Numbered from the stretch's first letter, positions 15,616-24,914 are shown. The stretch: DNA of 56,736 bases from Arthrobacter sp. S39 (GCF_004320525.1 NZ_SIHX01000018.1:1-56736); one strand, 5' to 3'. Notes: generated from the letters alone by a model not told the origin. Made by a program: numbers and translations.

Positions 15616-17763
15616 ATGATTGCTAATGAGAGTAATGTCTGCATTTCCGTGGACACCGGAGGTACCTTCACCGATGCGGTCGTGACCATTGATGGAACGA
15701 TCGCGGCGGTCGGCAAAGCTCCGACAACGTACGGCGGGCTGGTCGACGGATTCTTCGGCGCGGTGCAGGACGCGGCCAAGAGTCTCAGCCTCAGCCGAGA
15801 CGAACTCTTCGCACGTGCGGACAGGCTGGTCTACGGCACAACGCATACCGTCAACGCTTATGTTCAGGGTAAAACTGCGAAAACGGCCCTGCTAATTACC
15901 AAGGGATTCGCAGACACGCTGCTGTTTCGCGAGGGCGGGCGTCCTCAAGAGCAGACCTTCGAATTCAACGTGCCATTTCCTGGGCCCTATATCCCGCGAC
16001 TCCAAACATTTGAGATTGATGAACGTATTGACGCGGAGGGCGGCGTAGTTCGAGCTCTGGACGAGTCTGAAGTCCGCGATACGCTTCGCGGGATCAAAAG
16101 GGAGCAGTTCGAGGCGATCGCGGTCGCGCTCATTTGGGCGCCGTCCAATCATGCGCACGAGCATCGCATCGGAGAGCTCATAGAGGAGGAACTACCCGGC
16201 GTTGCCTACACGCTGTCGCATAGGCTCCTCCCCATCATGCGTGAGTACAGGCGGGCGTCGGTGACTGCGCTGGATGCATCACTCAAGCCGCTTGTCGAGG
16301 AAAGTCTCGGCGCGGTCGAGGAGGAAGTTCGGCGCGCCGGTTTCAGTGGGCCGATCCTGCTCTGCACATCTGCCGGCGGTGTCGTCCCGATTGATCACGC
16401 AATAACACACCCTGTATACCTCATGAAGTCCGGCCCGGCGATGGCCCCGGTCGCAGCTCGACGTTACGCCGAGCTGGAACAATTCCGCGGAGACGTCGTG
16501 GTGGTCGACACTGGAGGCACCACTTTCGACGTCGGAATGATCCAGGATGGCGAAATCGCACAATCGCGCATCACCTGGATGGGTCCCGAAGGTATCGGTG
16601 ACCTCGTCGCGATGGCGACCGTGAACATCAAGAGCATCGGTTCCGGCGGCGGCTCAATTGCCAGCGTCGACGAAGGCGGTCTTCTATCTGTCGGCCCACG
16701 GAGTGCAGGGTCTGAGCCGGGACCGATTTGTTACGGCAAGGGCGGTACAGAGCCGACTGTGACAGACGCGGCGGCAGTCCTCGGTTATCTTCAGCCCGAT
16801 TTCTTCTTCGGCGGCCGGATGACGCTCGAAGTAGAGCCTGCCCGCCAAGCGATCGCGAAGCTCGGCGAGCGGCTCGGCACAAGCGTTCCGCAGACAGCGG
16901 AGGGCATCATTCGACTCGCGAGCGAATCCATGATCGATGCCATCCATGGTTTAACCATCAACGCTGGCATTGATCCGCGTGAGAGTGTCCTTGTTGCCGG
17001 CGGAGGTGCGGCGGGCATCAACATCGTGCCGATCGCCCGCGAACTCGGTGTTAAGAAAGTTATCGTGCCCAGGCATGCTGGCGTGCTCAGTGCCGTCGGC
17101 ATGCAGTACTCGGACCTTACCTTCCGCAGCGAACAGGCGAAGATCACCAACTCCGTTGCATTCGACGCGGAAGGTGTGAACGAGGTGCTCACTGCCATTG
17201 ACGAGCGCTTGGATGCATTTGCGGTGAAGGCAAGCGGAGAGCACTCCGCTGTGTGGGAACGCGAATATCGCGCCGAAGCACGCTATGCCGGGCAAGTATG
17301 GGAAGTGGAGTTCAAGCTGCCAATCGGCGGCCATGGCGTAACCCAGGAGGACGTCGGCCGCCTCGTAGAGTCTTTCCATGAGGCTCATCAAAAGCAGTAT
17401 ACGTTCGTCGACCGTGATAGTGCCGTAGAGTTCATCAGCTGGGTCGGAGTCACTCGAGGCATCCTCGACATTTCTAATTCCACGGCTCCCGCCGGAACCT
17501 GGCATGGCCGCCCCGAACCGCTGGCGATACGGAAGTGCCACTTCGGCTCGGTGGAGATAGAGACCCCTATTCTCGCAATGGACGACCTTCCCGCGGGGGC
17601 AATCGTCGCAGGACCAGCGGCGCTTGTCAGCCCCACCAGCACCCTTGTGCTCTACCCCGACAGTGTTGCACGTGTAACGCCTCACGGCGACTTCGTCCTC
17701 ACCGTCGGTGAGGACACCAGCACACCGGTTAATCACCCAGCGGAAGGAAATGTCCATGTCTGA
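15616..17763 (+). CDS. Hydantoinase/oxoprolinase family, A subunit (HyuA-like)
   Basis: A 715-residue ATP-binding subunit. The actin-like phosphate loop near the N-terminus reads CISVDTGGTFTDAVV; the second domain has VVVVDTGGTTFDVGMI near 295, and a C-terminal hydantoinase/oxoprolinase domain follows. With HyuB it hydrolyses an amide bond of a ring (hydantoin, N-methylhydantoin, 5-oxoproline, caprolactam) using ATP. The reading frame is open far upstream, but the ATG at 15616 starts the recognisable protein and follows GGAG, though at an 11-base spacing. It overlaps HyuB by 8 bases. Acetone/acetophenone carboxylase subunits are related; the lack of a third subunit here favours a ring amidase. 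Confidence 0.9.
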   Translation: MIANESNVCISVDTGGTFTDAVVTIDGTIAAVGKAPTTYGGLVDGFFGAVQDAAKSLSLSRDELFARADRLVYGTTHTVNAYVQGKTAKTALLITKGFADTLLFREGGRPQEQTFEFNVPFPGPYIPRLQTFEIDERIDAEGGVVRALDESEVRDTLRGIKREQFEAIAVALIWAPSNHAHEHRIGELIEEELPGVAYTLSHRLLPIMREYRRASVTALDASLKPLVEESLGAVEEEVRRAGFSGPILLCTSAGGVVPIDHAITHPVYLMKSGPAMAPVAARRYAELEQFRGDVVVVDTGGTTFDVGMIQDGEIAQSRITWMGPEGIGDLVAMATVNIKSIGSGGGSIASVDEGGLLSVGPRSAGSEPGPICYGKGGTEPTVTDAAAVLGYLQPDFFFGGRMTLEVEPARQAIAKLGERLGTSVPQTAEGIIRLASESMIDAIHGLTINAGIDPRESVLVAGGGAAGINIVPIARELGVKKVIVPRHAGVLSAVGMQYSDLTFRSEQAKITNSVAFDAEGVNEVLTAIDERLDAFAVKASGEHSAVWEREYRAEARYAGQVWEVEFKLPIGGHGVTQEDVGRLVESFHEAHQKQYTFVDRDSAVEFISWVGVTRGILDISNSTAPAGTWHGRPEPLAIRKCHFGSVEIETPILAMDDLPAGAIVAGPAALVSPTSTLVLYPDSVARVTPHGDFVLTVGEDTSTPVNHPAEGNVHV

Positions 17764-19564
17764 GACTCTCGAATCGCCGGCGACGCGCACCGACGACGTC
17801 ATCGACCCTATCCTTGCGACGGTGATCTCGCACCGTCTGAATGCCATCAACCGGGAGATGAACGACGCGCTCATGCACTCGGCCCGATCCGCCCTCATCT
17901 CAGTGGCACGCGACATGTCGGGTGCACTGATGACGGCCGACGGGACGCTCATTTCGCTGGCCAACTCGCTGCCGATCCACATTCTCGGCTCACACCTGCA
18001 AGTGGAATCCCTGCGCCGTCACCATCCGACTCTGCGCAACGGCGACGCCTACCTGCACAACGATCCGTACGAAGGATGCACCCATCCGGCGGATTTCACT
18101 CTGCTGGTGCCCGTCGTTATCGACGACGTGCACTGCTTCACCCTTACCCTTCTCGCCCACCAGGCCGATATCGGCAATAGTCAACCGACGACGTACATGT
18201 TCGACGCTAAGGACGTCTACAACGAAGGCGCCCTGATCTTCACTGCAACTCAAATCCAGCGCGACTACGAGGACGTCGAGGACATTATCCGGATGTGCCG
18301 TAAGCGCATCCGTGCTGCCGATCAGTGGTACGCCGACTACCGCGCGATGATAGGGGCGATCCGACTCGGCGAGCAGAGGATCCGCGAAATGTCCGAACGG
18401 TTCGGTGCGCAGACGATCCTCCGTCACTTGAAATGGATGGCGAACTATGGCGATGAGATGATGGGCGCCGCCATTCGGGAACTGCCCGCTGGACGCGCCG
18501 AATACGAAGTGCGTCACGATCCTGCACCAGGCCTGATGCCTGACGGCTTCCGCATCCATGCCGCCGTGGAGATTGACCCCAAGGAAGGTAAGATCATCGT
18601 TGACCTGACGGACAACGACGACTGCATGCCCAATGGACTGAACCTGTCAGAAGCGACCACCCTCGCTGGCGCACTCATCGGAGTCATGACCTCGCTCCCG
18701 AAACAGGTACCGATCACTGGCGGTAGCTTCCGTCGGATCGAGGTCAAGATGAGAGAAGGTGCGGCTGTCGGTAAAGCCGCATTCCCTCACAGTGCCTCGC
18801 TCGCAACTACGAACTTGCTCTACCGCCTTATTGGCGCAGTCCAATGCGCATTCGCGAATATCGCATACGGCCTCGGCTCGGGTGCCGGCGCATCGGGTAT
18901 GTCAGCGGCATGGGGAGTGATTTCCGGACACGATCGTCGGTTCGGTGACAGGTTCTATGTGAATCAGCTGTTCTCCGCCTTCGGCGGCGGCCCAGCCACT
19001 GCCCGCGTTGACGGCTGGATCAACTTCGGTGGCGGCGGGGTGAACGGAATGCTGTTACGCGACAGTATTGAGGTCGTTGAGAGCAAGTATCCGGTCCGGA
19101 TCGAGTCTGTGCGCATCGTTCCCGGCTCCGGTGGCGCGGGAAAGTTCCGCGGGGCACCTGGGCAGGAAATCACTTATGGACCCCGCTTCTCAGAGATGGA
19201 GTTGGCCGTGGCCGCTGACGGCATGGTTCACCCTCCCGCAGGAGTGCACGGCGGTCACGCTGGGGGGGCCGCCCAGATGTTCGTCGTTGCCCCCGACGGC
19301 TCAGAAAAGCCGCTTCCTGGCCTGTCGCTGCTGGCGCTGGACGCAGGATACCGAGTGCGCTCGATAGATAACGGCGGGGGTGGATACGGTGATCCGCTGG
19401 ACCGCGAGCCAGCCCGAGTGCTCGCAGACGTGGTCGAAGGCTACGAAACCGCCGAGCGCGCCCGGTCTATTTACGGCGTGGCACTGGTGGGCGTGCTCGA
19501 AGAGAACACCCTGCGGTTCTTGCCTGAAGAGACTGTAAGCCTGCGCTCCAGTATGCGTGGCTAA
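17756..19564 (+). CDS. Hydantoinase/oxoprolinase family, B subunit (HyuB-like)
   Basis: A 602-residue partner of HyuA. Family landmarks are DPILATVISHRLNAINREM at the start, RDMSGALMTADG, YLHNDPYEGCTHPADFTLL, and the glycine-rich ending DNGGGGYGDPLDREP. The ATG at 17756 follows GGAAGGAA at a spacing of about 6-8, whereas the ATG at 17750 is too close to it. Starting inside the end of HyuA implies coupled translation and a fixed subunit ratio. In characterised systems the B subunit completes the ring-opening active site. The opened product would be an amino acid or ureido acid suitable for the class III aminotransferase at 22691. Confidence 0.92.
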   Translation: MSETLESPATRTDDVIDPILATVISHRLNAINREMNDALMHSARSALISVARDMSGALMTADGTLISLANSLPIHILGSHLQVESLRRHHPTLRNGDAYLHNDPYEGCTHPADFTLLVPVVIDDVHCFTLTLLAHQADIGNSQPTTYMFDAKDVYNEGALIFTATQIQRDYEDVEDIIRMCRKRIRAADQWYADYRAMIGAIRLGEQRIREMSERFGAQTILRHLKWMANYGDEMMGAAIRELPAGRAEYEVRHDPAPGLMPDGFRIHAAVEIDPKEGKIIVDLTDNDDCMPNGLNLSEATTLAGALIGVMTSLPKQVPITGGSFRRIEVKMREGAAVGKAAFPHSASLATTNLLYRLIGAVQCAFANIAYGLGSGAGASGMSAAWGVISGHDRRFGDRFYVNQLFSAFGGGPATARVDGWINFGGGGVNGMLLRDSIEVVESKYPVRIESVRIVPGSGGAGKFRGAPGQEITYGPRFSEMELAVAADGMVHPPAGVHGGHAGGAAQMFVVAPDGSEKPLPGLSLLALDAGYRVRSIDNGGGGYGDPLDREPARVLADVVEGYETAERARSIYGVALVGVLEENTLRFLPEETVSLRSSMRG

Positions 19565-19594
19565 ACTACCAATCGGTGGTCCCCGCTCACAATG

Positions 19595-19647
19595 AACTGC
19601 TCCTCGGAATGGGCCGGAAAATTCACGTCCAACGCCGAGGAGCAGTT
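19595..19647 (+). terminator. Hairpin after HyuB
   Basis: AACTGCTCCTCGG (19595-19607) and CCGAGGAGCAGTT (19635-19647) form a perfect 13-bp stem with a 27-base loop, followed by TTG. It starts 30 bases after the HyuB stop and probably ends the hyuAB transcript. The long loop is unusual. Confidence 0.65.
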
Positions 19648-19667
19648 TTGTGCCTCATCTAATTGGA

Positions 19668-20406
19668 CTATCCCGGTTGGTTGGTGATGGGGGCTGGCGA
19701 GTGAGGCGCCTTGAATGCGGTGTGGGGCCTGTGTTGATTGTAACGCTCGACTTTTTGTTTGGTTCCGGCTTCTACGAGGACTGAGGTGAAGGCGCGGGAG
19801 CGCGGAGCAGGATCAGGAGCAGTTGGCCGTGAGCACCCTCTGGATTTTCACGTCTTTGCGCCGCAAAAATCGGCCATTGCCCTGCATTGCGCATGAACGC
19901 CGAGGCGGCTTTCTGGGTTTTCGTCGGCAGGAGTTCCAAAGGCGGACCGGGAACGGTCATCAGCTGCGTGGAGTATGAACGAGTAGCCCGGTACTTTGCC
20001 GCGGTGTTTGGGCCCTGGAGTTCGCCTTGTCCTGCACCCGCCTGTCGATCTATGCATGCTTCCGTTGGGGATCCGACCGAGCTTCTTTAATGTCAACGTG
20101 ACTCATTTCGCCCGAGCGGGCATATTCGTGCCGCGGCGCACTCCCGGCCGTGGACTGATACCCCGGTCGCCGGATCGGTGAAACGAAAGCGGCGGGCAGA
20201 GGTTGCGAGTCTGTATGCGGTGGACGGGAAGATAATAATAAAGGTGCAGTGGCTGGCTCCTTCGGCCTCCAGCCCCGCATCCACCAGCTCTCGGTAACGG
20301 CGCGATCAGCGTACGACGGCGGAACAGAAACATGGAACCTTTGCGCGGCTCGGCACAAGGACCAGCCATCAAGCAATATTATGTGGGCCAACTGCAGACG
20401 CCCCAT
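19668..20406 (-). pseudogene. IS481-family transposase, degenerate
   Basis: Pieces of one transposase appear in order but in several frames. The N-terminal helix-turn-helix is LAHIILLDGWSLCRAAQRF (about 20400-20330); then HVDIKKLGRIPNG and PGYSFILHAADDRSR with the first catalytic aspartate region (about 20100-19930); then the C-terminal KQKVERYNQHRPHTAF and TNQPG with stop at 19668. Frameshifts and a deletion of the central part rule out a working enzyme. It separates the hyuAB transcript from the reductase genes and is a likely scar from assembly of this cluster. Confidence 0.7.
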
Positions 20407-20434
20407 GAGCTATAACTCATTTAGGGTGGGACAC

Positions 20435-20493
20435 GAGGACCTCCTGGTTTATGTCCGCTCTCGACAAGCACCACACAACACCCGGAGGTCCTC
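20435..20493. repeat. Inverted repeat near the IS481 remnant
   Basis: GAGGACCTCC (20435-20444) and GGAGGTCCTC (20484-20493) are perfect inverted repeats 39 bases apart. They lie just outside the 5' part of the decayed transposase. They may be insertion-sequence structure or a hairpin; no gene is supported in 20407-20670. Confidence 0.4.
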
Positions 20494-20670
20494 CTATTGC
20501 CTCAAATCAAACCCAATGTCACCAACCTGACGGGTCGGCAAGGCTATTGGTAGCGCAATTCTGTTCGATTGTGCCGAGACACGCGGCCACGCTACTTTCT
20601 CAGATTCAGCCTGCGGCAGCGGTCCAGCTCAAGGGGAGCCCACTGGGGCTTACTTATGGGCCTGGGATGC

Positions 20671-21549
20671 TTAGGAGTCAGGTACTACTCCATCATTGAA
20701 CAGAAGAGGATCACTACCAACCCGGCCAGACCCGTCGGGGTGATCCATCGCGTCGATCGCAGCCATTTCTTCAGCAGATAGTTCGAACTTGAAAACATTC
20801 AGGTTCTCTATCATGCGTTCACGCCGTGACGACTTCGGGAAAAGAATGAGGCCGTTCTGTAGATGCCATCGAATGACGACCTGGGCGCTCGAGATGCCGT
20901 GCGCCTCGGCAGCAGCTCGCACCGACTCTGACTGGAGCAACGGGTACTTTCCCTGCCCAAGCGGACCCCAAGATTCCACGCGCGTACCGTGGGCACTCGC
21001 CCAAGCCTGCACCTCCTGCTGTTGATGGGCTGGGTGCAGTTCAATTTGGTTGATGTCCGGAACGACCCCCGTCTCGGCCACCAATCTATCTAGATGCGCC
21101 GGAAGGTGGTTAGAAACACCGATTGATCGAGTTAAACCCATATCGCGCAGCTCTATCAGCTTTTCCCACGCGTTCAGATACGTCCCAACCTCAGGCATAG
21201 GCCAATGAATGAGGTATAGGTCTACGTAGTCAACCGATAAGTCATCGAGACTCCGGTACAGCGCAGTCTTGGGATTGTCTCCGGATTGCTGGTCGTTCCA
21301 TAGTTTCGTCGTAATGAACACTTCGTCACGGTCCAAACCACTTGCGGCCACCGCCTGTCCCACTCCAGGTTCGTTACCGTAGACAGGCGCCGTGTCGATG
21401 TGACGGTAACCTACACTCAACGCTTCTGACACGACGCGGGCTGTATCGGACGGCGCTATCTGCCATACACCGAATCCGATCTGAGGAATAGTGTGACCGG
21501 ATTTGAGCGGAATCGGAGGTACCCCTGACGTCGCCTCGCTTTTGCTCAC
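20671..21549 (-). CDS. Aldo/keto reductase
   Basis: A 292-residue NADPH-dependent reductase of the small AKR type. The catalytic tetrad is complete: D52 and Y57 in HIDTAPVYGNE, K82 in ITTKLWND, and H115 in LYLIHWPMPE. The cofactor-binding LFPKSSRRERMIENLNVF segment is near 240. The GTG start at 21549 overlaps the SDR stop (GTGA), so the two are co-translated. In context it may reduce or oxidise the aldehyde or keto product made by the aminotransferase. The natural substrate is not determined by sequence. Confidence 0.93.
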   Translation of the reverse strand: MSKSEATSGVPPIPLKSGHTIPQIGFGVWQIAPSDTARVVSEALSVGYRHIDTAPVYGNEPGVGQAVAASGLDRDEVFITTKLWNDQQSGDNPKTALYRSLDDLSVDYVDLYLIHWPMPEVGTYLNAWEKLIELRDMGLTRSIGVSNHLPAHLDRLVAETGVVPDINQIELHPAHQQQEVQAWASAHGTRVESWGPLGQGKYPLLQSESVRAAAEAHGISSAQVVIRWHLQNGLILFPKSSRRERMIENLNVFKFELSAEEMAAIDAMDHPDGSGRVGSDPLLFNDGVVPDS

Positions 21550-22331
21550 GTGAGTGCCACTCCCCCGTTGACGTCCAGCGTAGCGCCGGTGATGTAGGAT
21601 GCACGGTCCGAGGATAAGAACTCGATCGCGTCAACAATATCCTCCGGCTCGCCCGGCTTGTGCAGTGGAATCTTGGAATTCTCTTCCGCCATGAGCTCCT
21701 CATAGCTCATGCCCAGCTCCTGCGCGTACTTCTTCATCACCGACTGCAACATCCGCGTATTGATGTTTCCTGGAGCGACAGCGTTCACGCGGATACCCAA
21801 CTCGGCGAGCTCCATTGCGAGGCTCTGTGTAAAGAAGATGACACCTGCCTTCGACGTGCAGTAGGCGGAATAGAGACCGTGCGCCCGTCGACCCCACCAC
21901 GATGCGATATTAACGATCGCGGCATTTGAATGGTGTGGCATAAGTGGAACGAACGCCCTGCACATGAAGAACAGGCCGCGGAGATTGATGTTATGCACGC
22001 GGTCCCACTCAGCAGTAGTCATGTCGACGACTGCTGTGCCGCTCTGCTCAGTTCCGGCGATGTTGGCCAAGACATCGACCCTACCCGCCCACGCGCGAAC
22101 GGATGCGGCAGCCGCGGCGACAGACTCTTCATCCGCGATATTCAGCGGGATGGTGAGGATCTCGGCTCCAGTATGAATTGCACGCAGTTCCGCAGCGACT
22201 TCTTCGAGCCGGTCCAGGGCAAGGTCAGCAAGCACGAGACGATTTCCAGAGGCGGCAAACGCATGTGCGGCAATACTCCCCATTCCTCCGCCAGCACCTG
22301 TTATGACAACTACACGATCCTTTTCAGACAT
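21546..22331 (-). CDS. Short-chain dehydrogenase/reductase (SDR)
   Basis: A 261-residue classical SDR. The NAD(P) motif TGAGGGMGS is near 10-18 and an acidic residue (LVLADLALD) follows beta 2, suggesting NAD preference. The active site is complete with the serine in VNIASWWG and YxxxK in SAYCTSKAG. It ends ITGATLDVNGGVALT, typical of the family. The ATG at 22331 follows AGGAGAAAGC. It is the first gene of a two-gene transcript with the aldo/keto reductase and divergent from the class III aminotransferase, with a candidate GntR site between them. Confidence 0.94.
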   Translation of the reverse strand: MSEKDRVVVITGAGGGMGSIAAHAFAASGNRLVLADLALDRLEEVAAELRAIHTGAEILTIPLNIADEESVAAAAASVRAWAGRVDVLANIAGTEQSGTAVVDMTTAEWDRVHNINLRGLFFMCRAFVPLMPHHSNAAIVNIASWWGRRAHGLYSAYCTSKAGVIFFTQSLAMELAELGIRVNAVAPGNINTRMLQSVMKKYAQELGMSYEELMAEENSKIPLHKPGEPEDIVDAIEFLSSDRASYITGATLDVNGGVALT

Positions 22332-22560
22332 GCTTTCTCCTATCCCCACGGTGACGGTAGTGGTGTACCAAATCACACACCGAGGACAGTCTATATTGTG
22401 GAACATCCCACTGGGAGGATTGAGGTTGATATCGTTCGCGACCCAAGACTAGGGGCCTTCGAACCCGAGGCTGCTTGACGCTTAGCCTGAAAAATGGCCG
22501 CAAGTGAGCCAAGGAGGCGCAAAATCTTGTTTTGCTTGGGGCGGCGATTGAACGTCAGAT

Positions 22561-22571
22561 TGTTGTACACT
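22561..22571. promoter_or_regulatory. Candidate GntR (FadR-type) operator, site 3
   Basis: TTGTTGTACAC matches TNGTNNNACNA except for the last base. It lies between the divergent SDR and aminotransferase genes, about 120 bp before the aminotransferase start. Confidence 0.4.
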
Positions 22572-22690
22572 TTCTATGTGTCTGTAGCAAACGTAGCTCG
22601 CCGCTACGGCTTTGGCGAGCGGTAGTCGGGGTGATTCCTTTCTCGAGAACCGCCAGGCATATCCAATGAATGTCGAAAGAAGGAGACACT

Positions 22691-23977
22691 GTGGTCCTCG
22701 CGTCCGAACAGATAATGCGGCCCACGACTGGGGAGTACGCGCACACAGCCCACTGGCGTTCTCAGGCTCATATGCCGACGGCAATCGAAAGTACGATTAA
22801 GATCGTCAGCGGTGAGGGGCCCTACGTTATCGACAGCGAAGGAAATCGACTGCTCGATGGGACAGCTGCACTGTTCCTCTGCAATGTCGGACACGCGCAG
22901 CCCAAGCTCGTTGAGGCCGCCCGTGCCCAGATGGAGAAACTAGAGTTTTATCACAACCATGGGCACTTCGTTGGCGAGCCTGCGGAGCGTCTTGCGTCCC
23001 GAGTGCGTGATCTCAGCCCGCTTAGCGACGCCAAAATATTCTTTACCAGTGGAGGCTCAGACTCCATCGAAACGGCGTGCAAGCTCGCCCGATTGCACTG
23101 GCAGCTCGAGGGCCGCTACGACAAGAAATACATTCTGTTCCGGGATCGCGCCTATCACGGGCTGCACGCGTTCGGCACTAGTCTCGCTGGCCTGCAATTC
23201 AACCGTGAGGGCTACGGTGTTGAATCCCTTATCCCTGAAACCCTTCGCGTGCCCTGGGACGACATAGACGAGGTGGAGCGTCTCATGGAGGAGCTCGGCG
23301 CGGAGAACATCGCCGCCTTCATCACCGAACCGATTATCGGATCGGGGGGAATCCTTGCTCCGCCGGACGGCTACTTTGCCAAGCTCAATAAGCTCGCGCG
23401 CAAGCACGAGTTCCTGATCATCGTCGACGAAATCAGTACGGGATTTGGACGCACCGGGGATTACTGGGGCACCGACCGTTTCGGAATTGATGCCGACATG
23501 ATCACCATGGCTAAAGGGATCACGTCCGGCTATCTGCCGCTCGGCGGAGTGCAGGTGGCCCGGCGTGTGTGGGATCGTTTTTTCTCCGGTCCGGATGCCC
23601 CGGTGTTCCGCCACGGGCTGACTTACGCTGGCCATAACACGGCTTGCGCGGTCGCAGAAGCGAACATTGATCTTATCGACGAGATGGGGCTTGTGGAGCG
23701 GGTCAAGACGCTTGGAAAAGCGCTGGACGCCGGCGTCCACTCACTCGCAGGCGGCACGGGCGTCATCGAGGTGCGCGCAGGGCACGGTCTCCTCGCAGCC
23801 GTAAAGTTCGATCCCGAGATCAATCTCGAACCAGTAGTCCTCGCCGCGAGAAAAAAGGGCGTCCTCGTCCGGGCCCTGTCCGGCAACGAGATTGCCGTGT
23901 CACCTCCATTCGTCCTCGAAGACCAGCATATCGACGAGATCGTTGATGCAATCGCCTTTGGCATTGCAGGCCTGTAA
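22691..23977 (+). CDS. Class III (omega) aminotransferase
   Basis: A 428-residue PLP enzyme. The substrate and cofactor regions are clear: GGSDSIETACKLARLHW binds the phosphate, IIVDEISTGFGRTG holds the PLP-ring aspartate, and ITMAKGITSGYLPLGG holds the Schiff-base lysine. The GTG at 22691 is the better start: AAGAAGGAG ends about 7 bases before it, while the ATG at 22670 would place that site inside the gene. Such enzymes transfer terminal or beta/omega amino groups. After ring opening by HyuAB it could deaminate the linear amino acid to a semialdehyde, as 6-aminohexanoate transaminase does after caprolactamase. Confidence 0.93.
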   Translation: MVLASEQIMRPTTGEYAHTAHWRSQAHMPTAIESTIKIVSGEGPYVIDSEGNRLLDGTAALFLCNVGHAQPKLVEAARAQMEKLEFYHNHGHFVGEPAERLASRVRDLSPLSDAKIFFTSGGSDSIETACKLARLHWQLEGRYDKKYILFRDRAYHGLHAFGTSLAGLQFNREGYGVESLIPETLRVPWDDIDEVERLMEELGAENIAAFITEPIIGSGGILAPPDGYFAKLNKLARKHEFLIIVDEISTGFGRTGDYWGTDRFGIDADMITMAKGITSGYLPLGGVQVARRVWDRFFSGPDAPVFRHGLTYAGHNTACAVAEANIDLIDEMGLVERVKTLGKALDAGVHSLAGGTGVIEVRAGHGLLAAVKFDPEINLEPVVLAARKKGVLVRALSGNEIAVSPPFVLEDQHIDEIVDAIAFGIAGL

Positions 23978-24050
23978 CTGTAGTTAAGGCTGCAATACGG
24001 GAAACCAATAGTTTTCGCGCCCAACCAATTGAAAGAAGGTCACAACCATT

Positions 24051-24914
24051 ATGGGTGACGCTACTCTCGCCTACCGCCTCCATTTTAAGGATCCACGGGG
24101 GCGGATCCTGGTCGGCAACTCGCTCACATCTTTTGAGTTCGACAACGACCTCGCTGATGCCGTTGTGCTCGGTGCGTCCTTTGCGGGCGCACCAACTGGT
24201 ATTCTTCCTGTGCGCCAGGGAGCACGCGGGTGGATCGCACACGCGGCCGGCCCAGGAAAAGACCAAGCAGGAATAGCTGGGCTGCCGCTAGCCGACAAGT
24301 ACGGCGTGCCCGCAGCCGCCATTGCCACCCGCGAAGCGGGGCTGTCAGACGGCGACTCGTTGCTAACCGGCCGAGTCAGCCACGCAAACGAGACTGCCTG
24401 GTCGGTCGGCGTGCGACCAGGGCAAACCGGCGAGGAGGCGGCGCTGATAATGCTAGACGCCCCCCTGGGCACGCCGCACGATGTCGAGGGGGTCATCGAC
24501 GAAAATGTCTACACAGTCGTCGAGACGCCTCACGGGAACATCTACGCGGTATGGTCCTCGTCGCGCATAACCGGTGATCTTTCACGTGACGTTCTCGTTG
24601 TTGCATCCCATGGGGCGAAAGTGATGGCCTTGTACGTACTGCGCACTTCCCCGCGAGGCGTCATCTGCAATGATGCCGGCTTTGGACTAGACAATTCAGG
24701 CATTGAAGGGCTTGACGAACTTGAGGCGCACGGGATCGCCGCGGCAGCTGTATCGACGGAAAGTGCACGAATCGGCGACGCTCTGAGCACTTACGAGGAC
24801 GGAATCATCTCGGCAGCCAACGCATCAGCGCGGGCAAGGGGCGTCCTTATCGGCCAGCCTGCCCGAGAAGCAGCGAAAATCCTACTTGATGGAACCCGTC
24901 CCACAGAGATGTAG
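24051..24914 (+). CDS. Unrecognised protein with internal duplication (paralogue of 7403-8275)
   Basis: A 287-residue protein of the same unnamed family as the one at 7403-8275. Its halves align: about 42-145 has GPGKDQAGIAGL, GVPAAAIATREAGLSDGDS and GVRPGQTGEEAALIML; about 180-283 has GFGLDNSGIEGL, GIAAAAVSTESARIGDALS and GVLIGQPAREAAKILL. This points to an ancestral duplication of a ~100-residue alpha/beta unit. It follows the aminotransferase by 73 bases and has AGAAGG before the ATG. Two copies in the two arms of one apparent regulon suggest related steps or subunits. No catalytic residue can be named; the repeated glycine-aspartate loops look like a ligand or phosphate site. Confidence 0.8.
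   Translation: MGDATLAYRLHFKDPRGRILVGNSLTSFEFDNDLADAVVLGASFAGAPTGILPVRQGARGWIAHAAGPGKDQAGIAGLPLADKYGVPAAAIATREAGLSDGDSLLTGRVSHANETAWSVGVRPGQTGEEAALIMLDAPLGTPHDVEGVIDENVYTVVETPHGNIYAVWSSSRITGDLSRDVLVVASHGAKVMALYVLRTSPRGVICNDAGFGLDNSGIEGLDELEAHGIAAAAVSTESARIGDALSTYEDGIISAANASARARGVLIGQPAREAAKILLDGTRPTEM

Noticed and set aside
16951..17982. Minus-strand ORF (343 codons)
   Set aside because: Antisense to the HyuA/HyuB junction, no recognisable domain.
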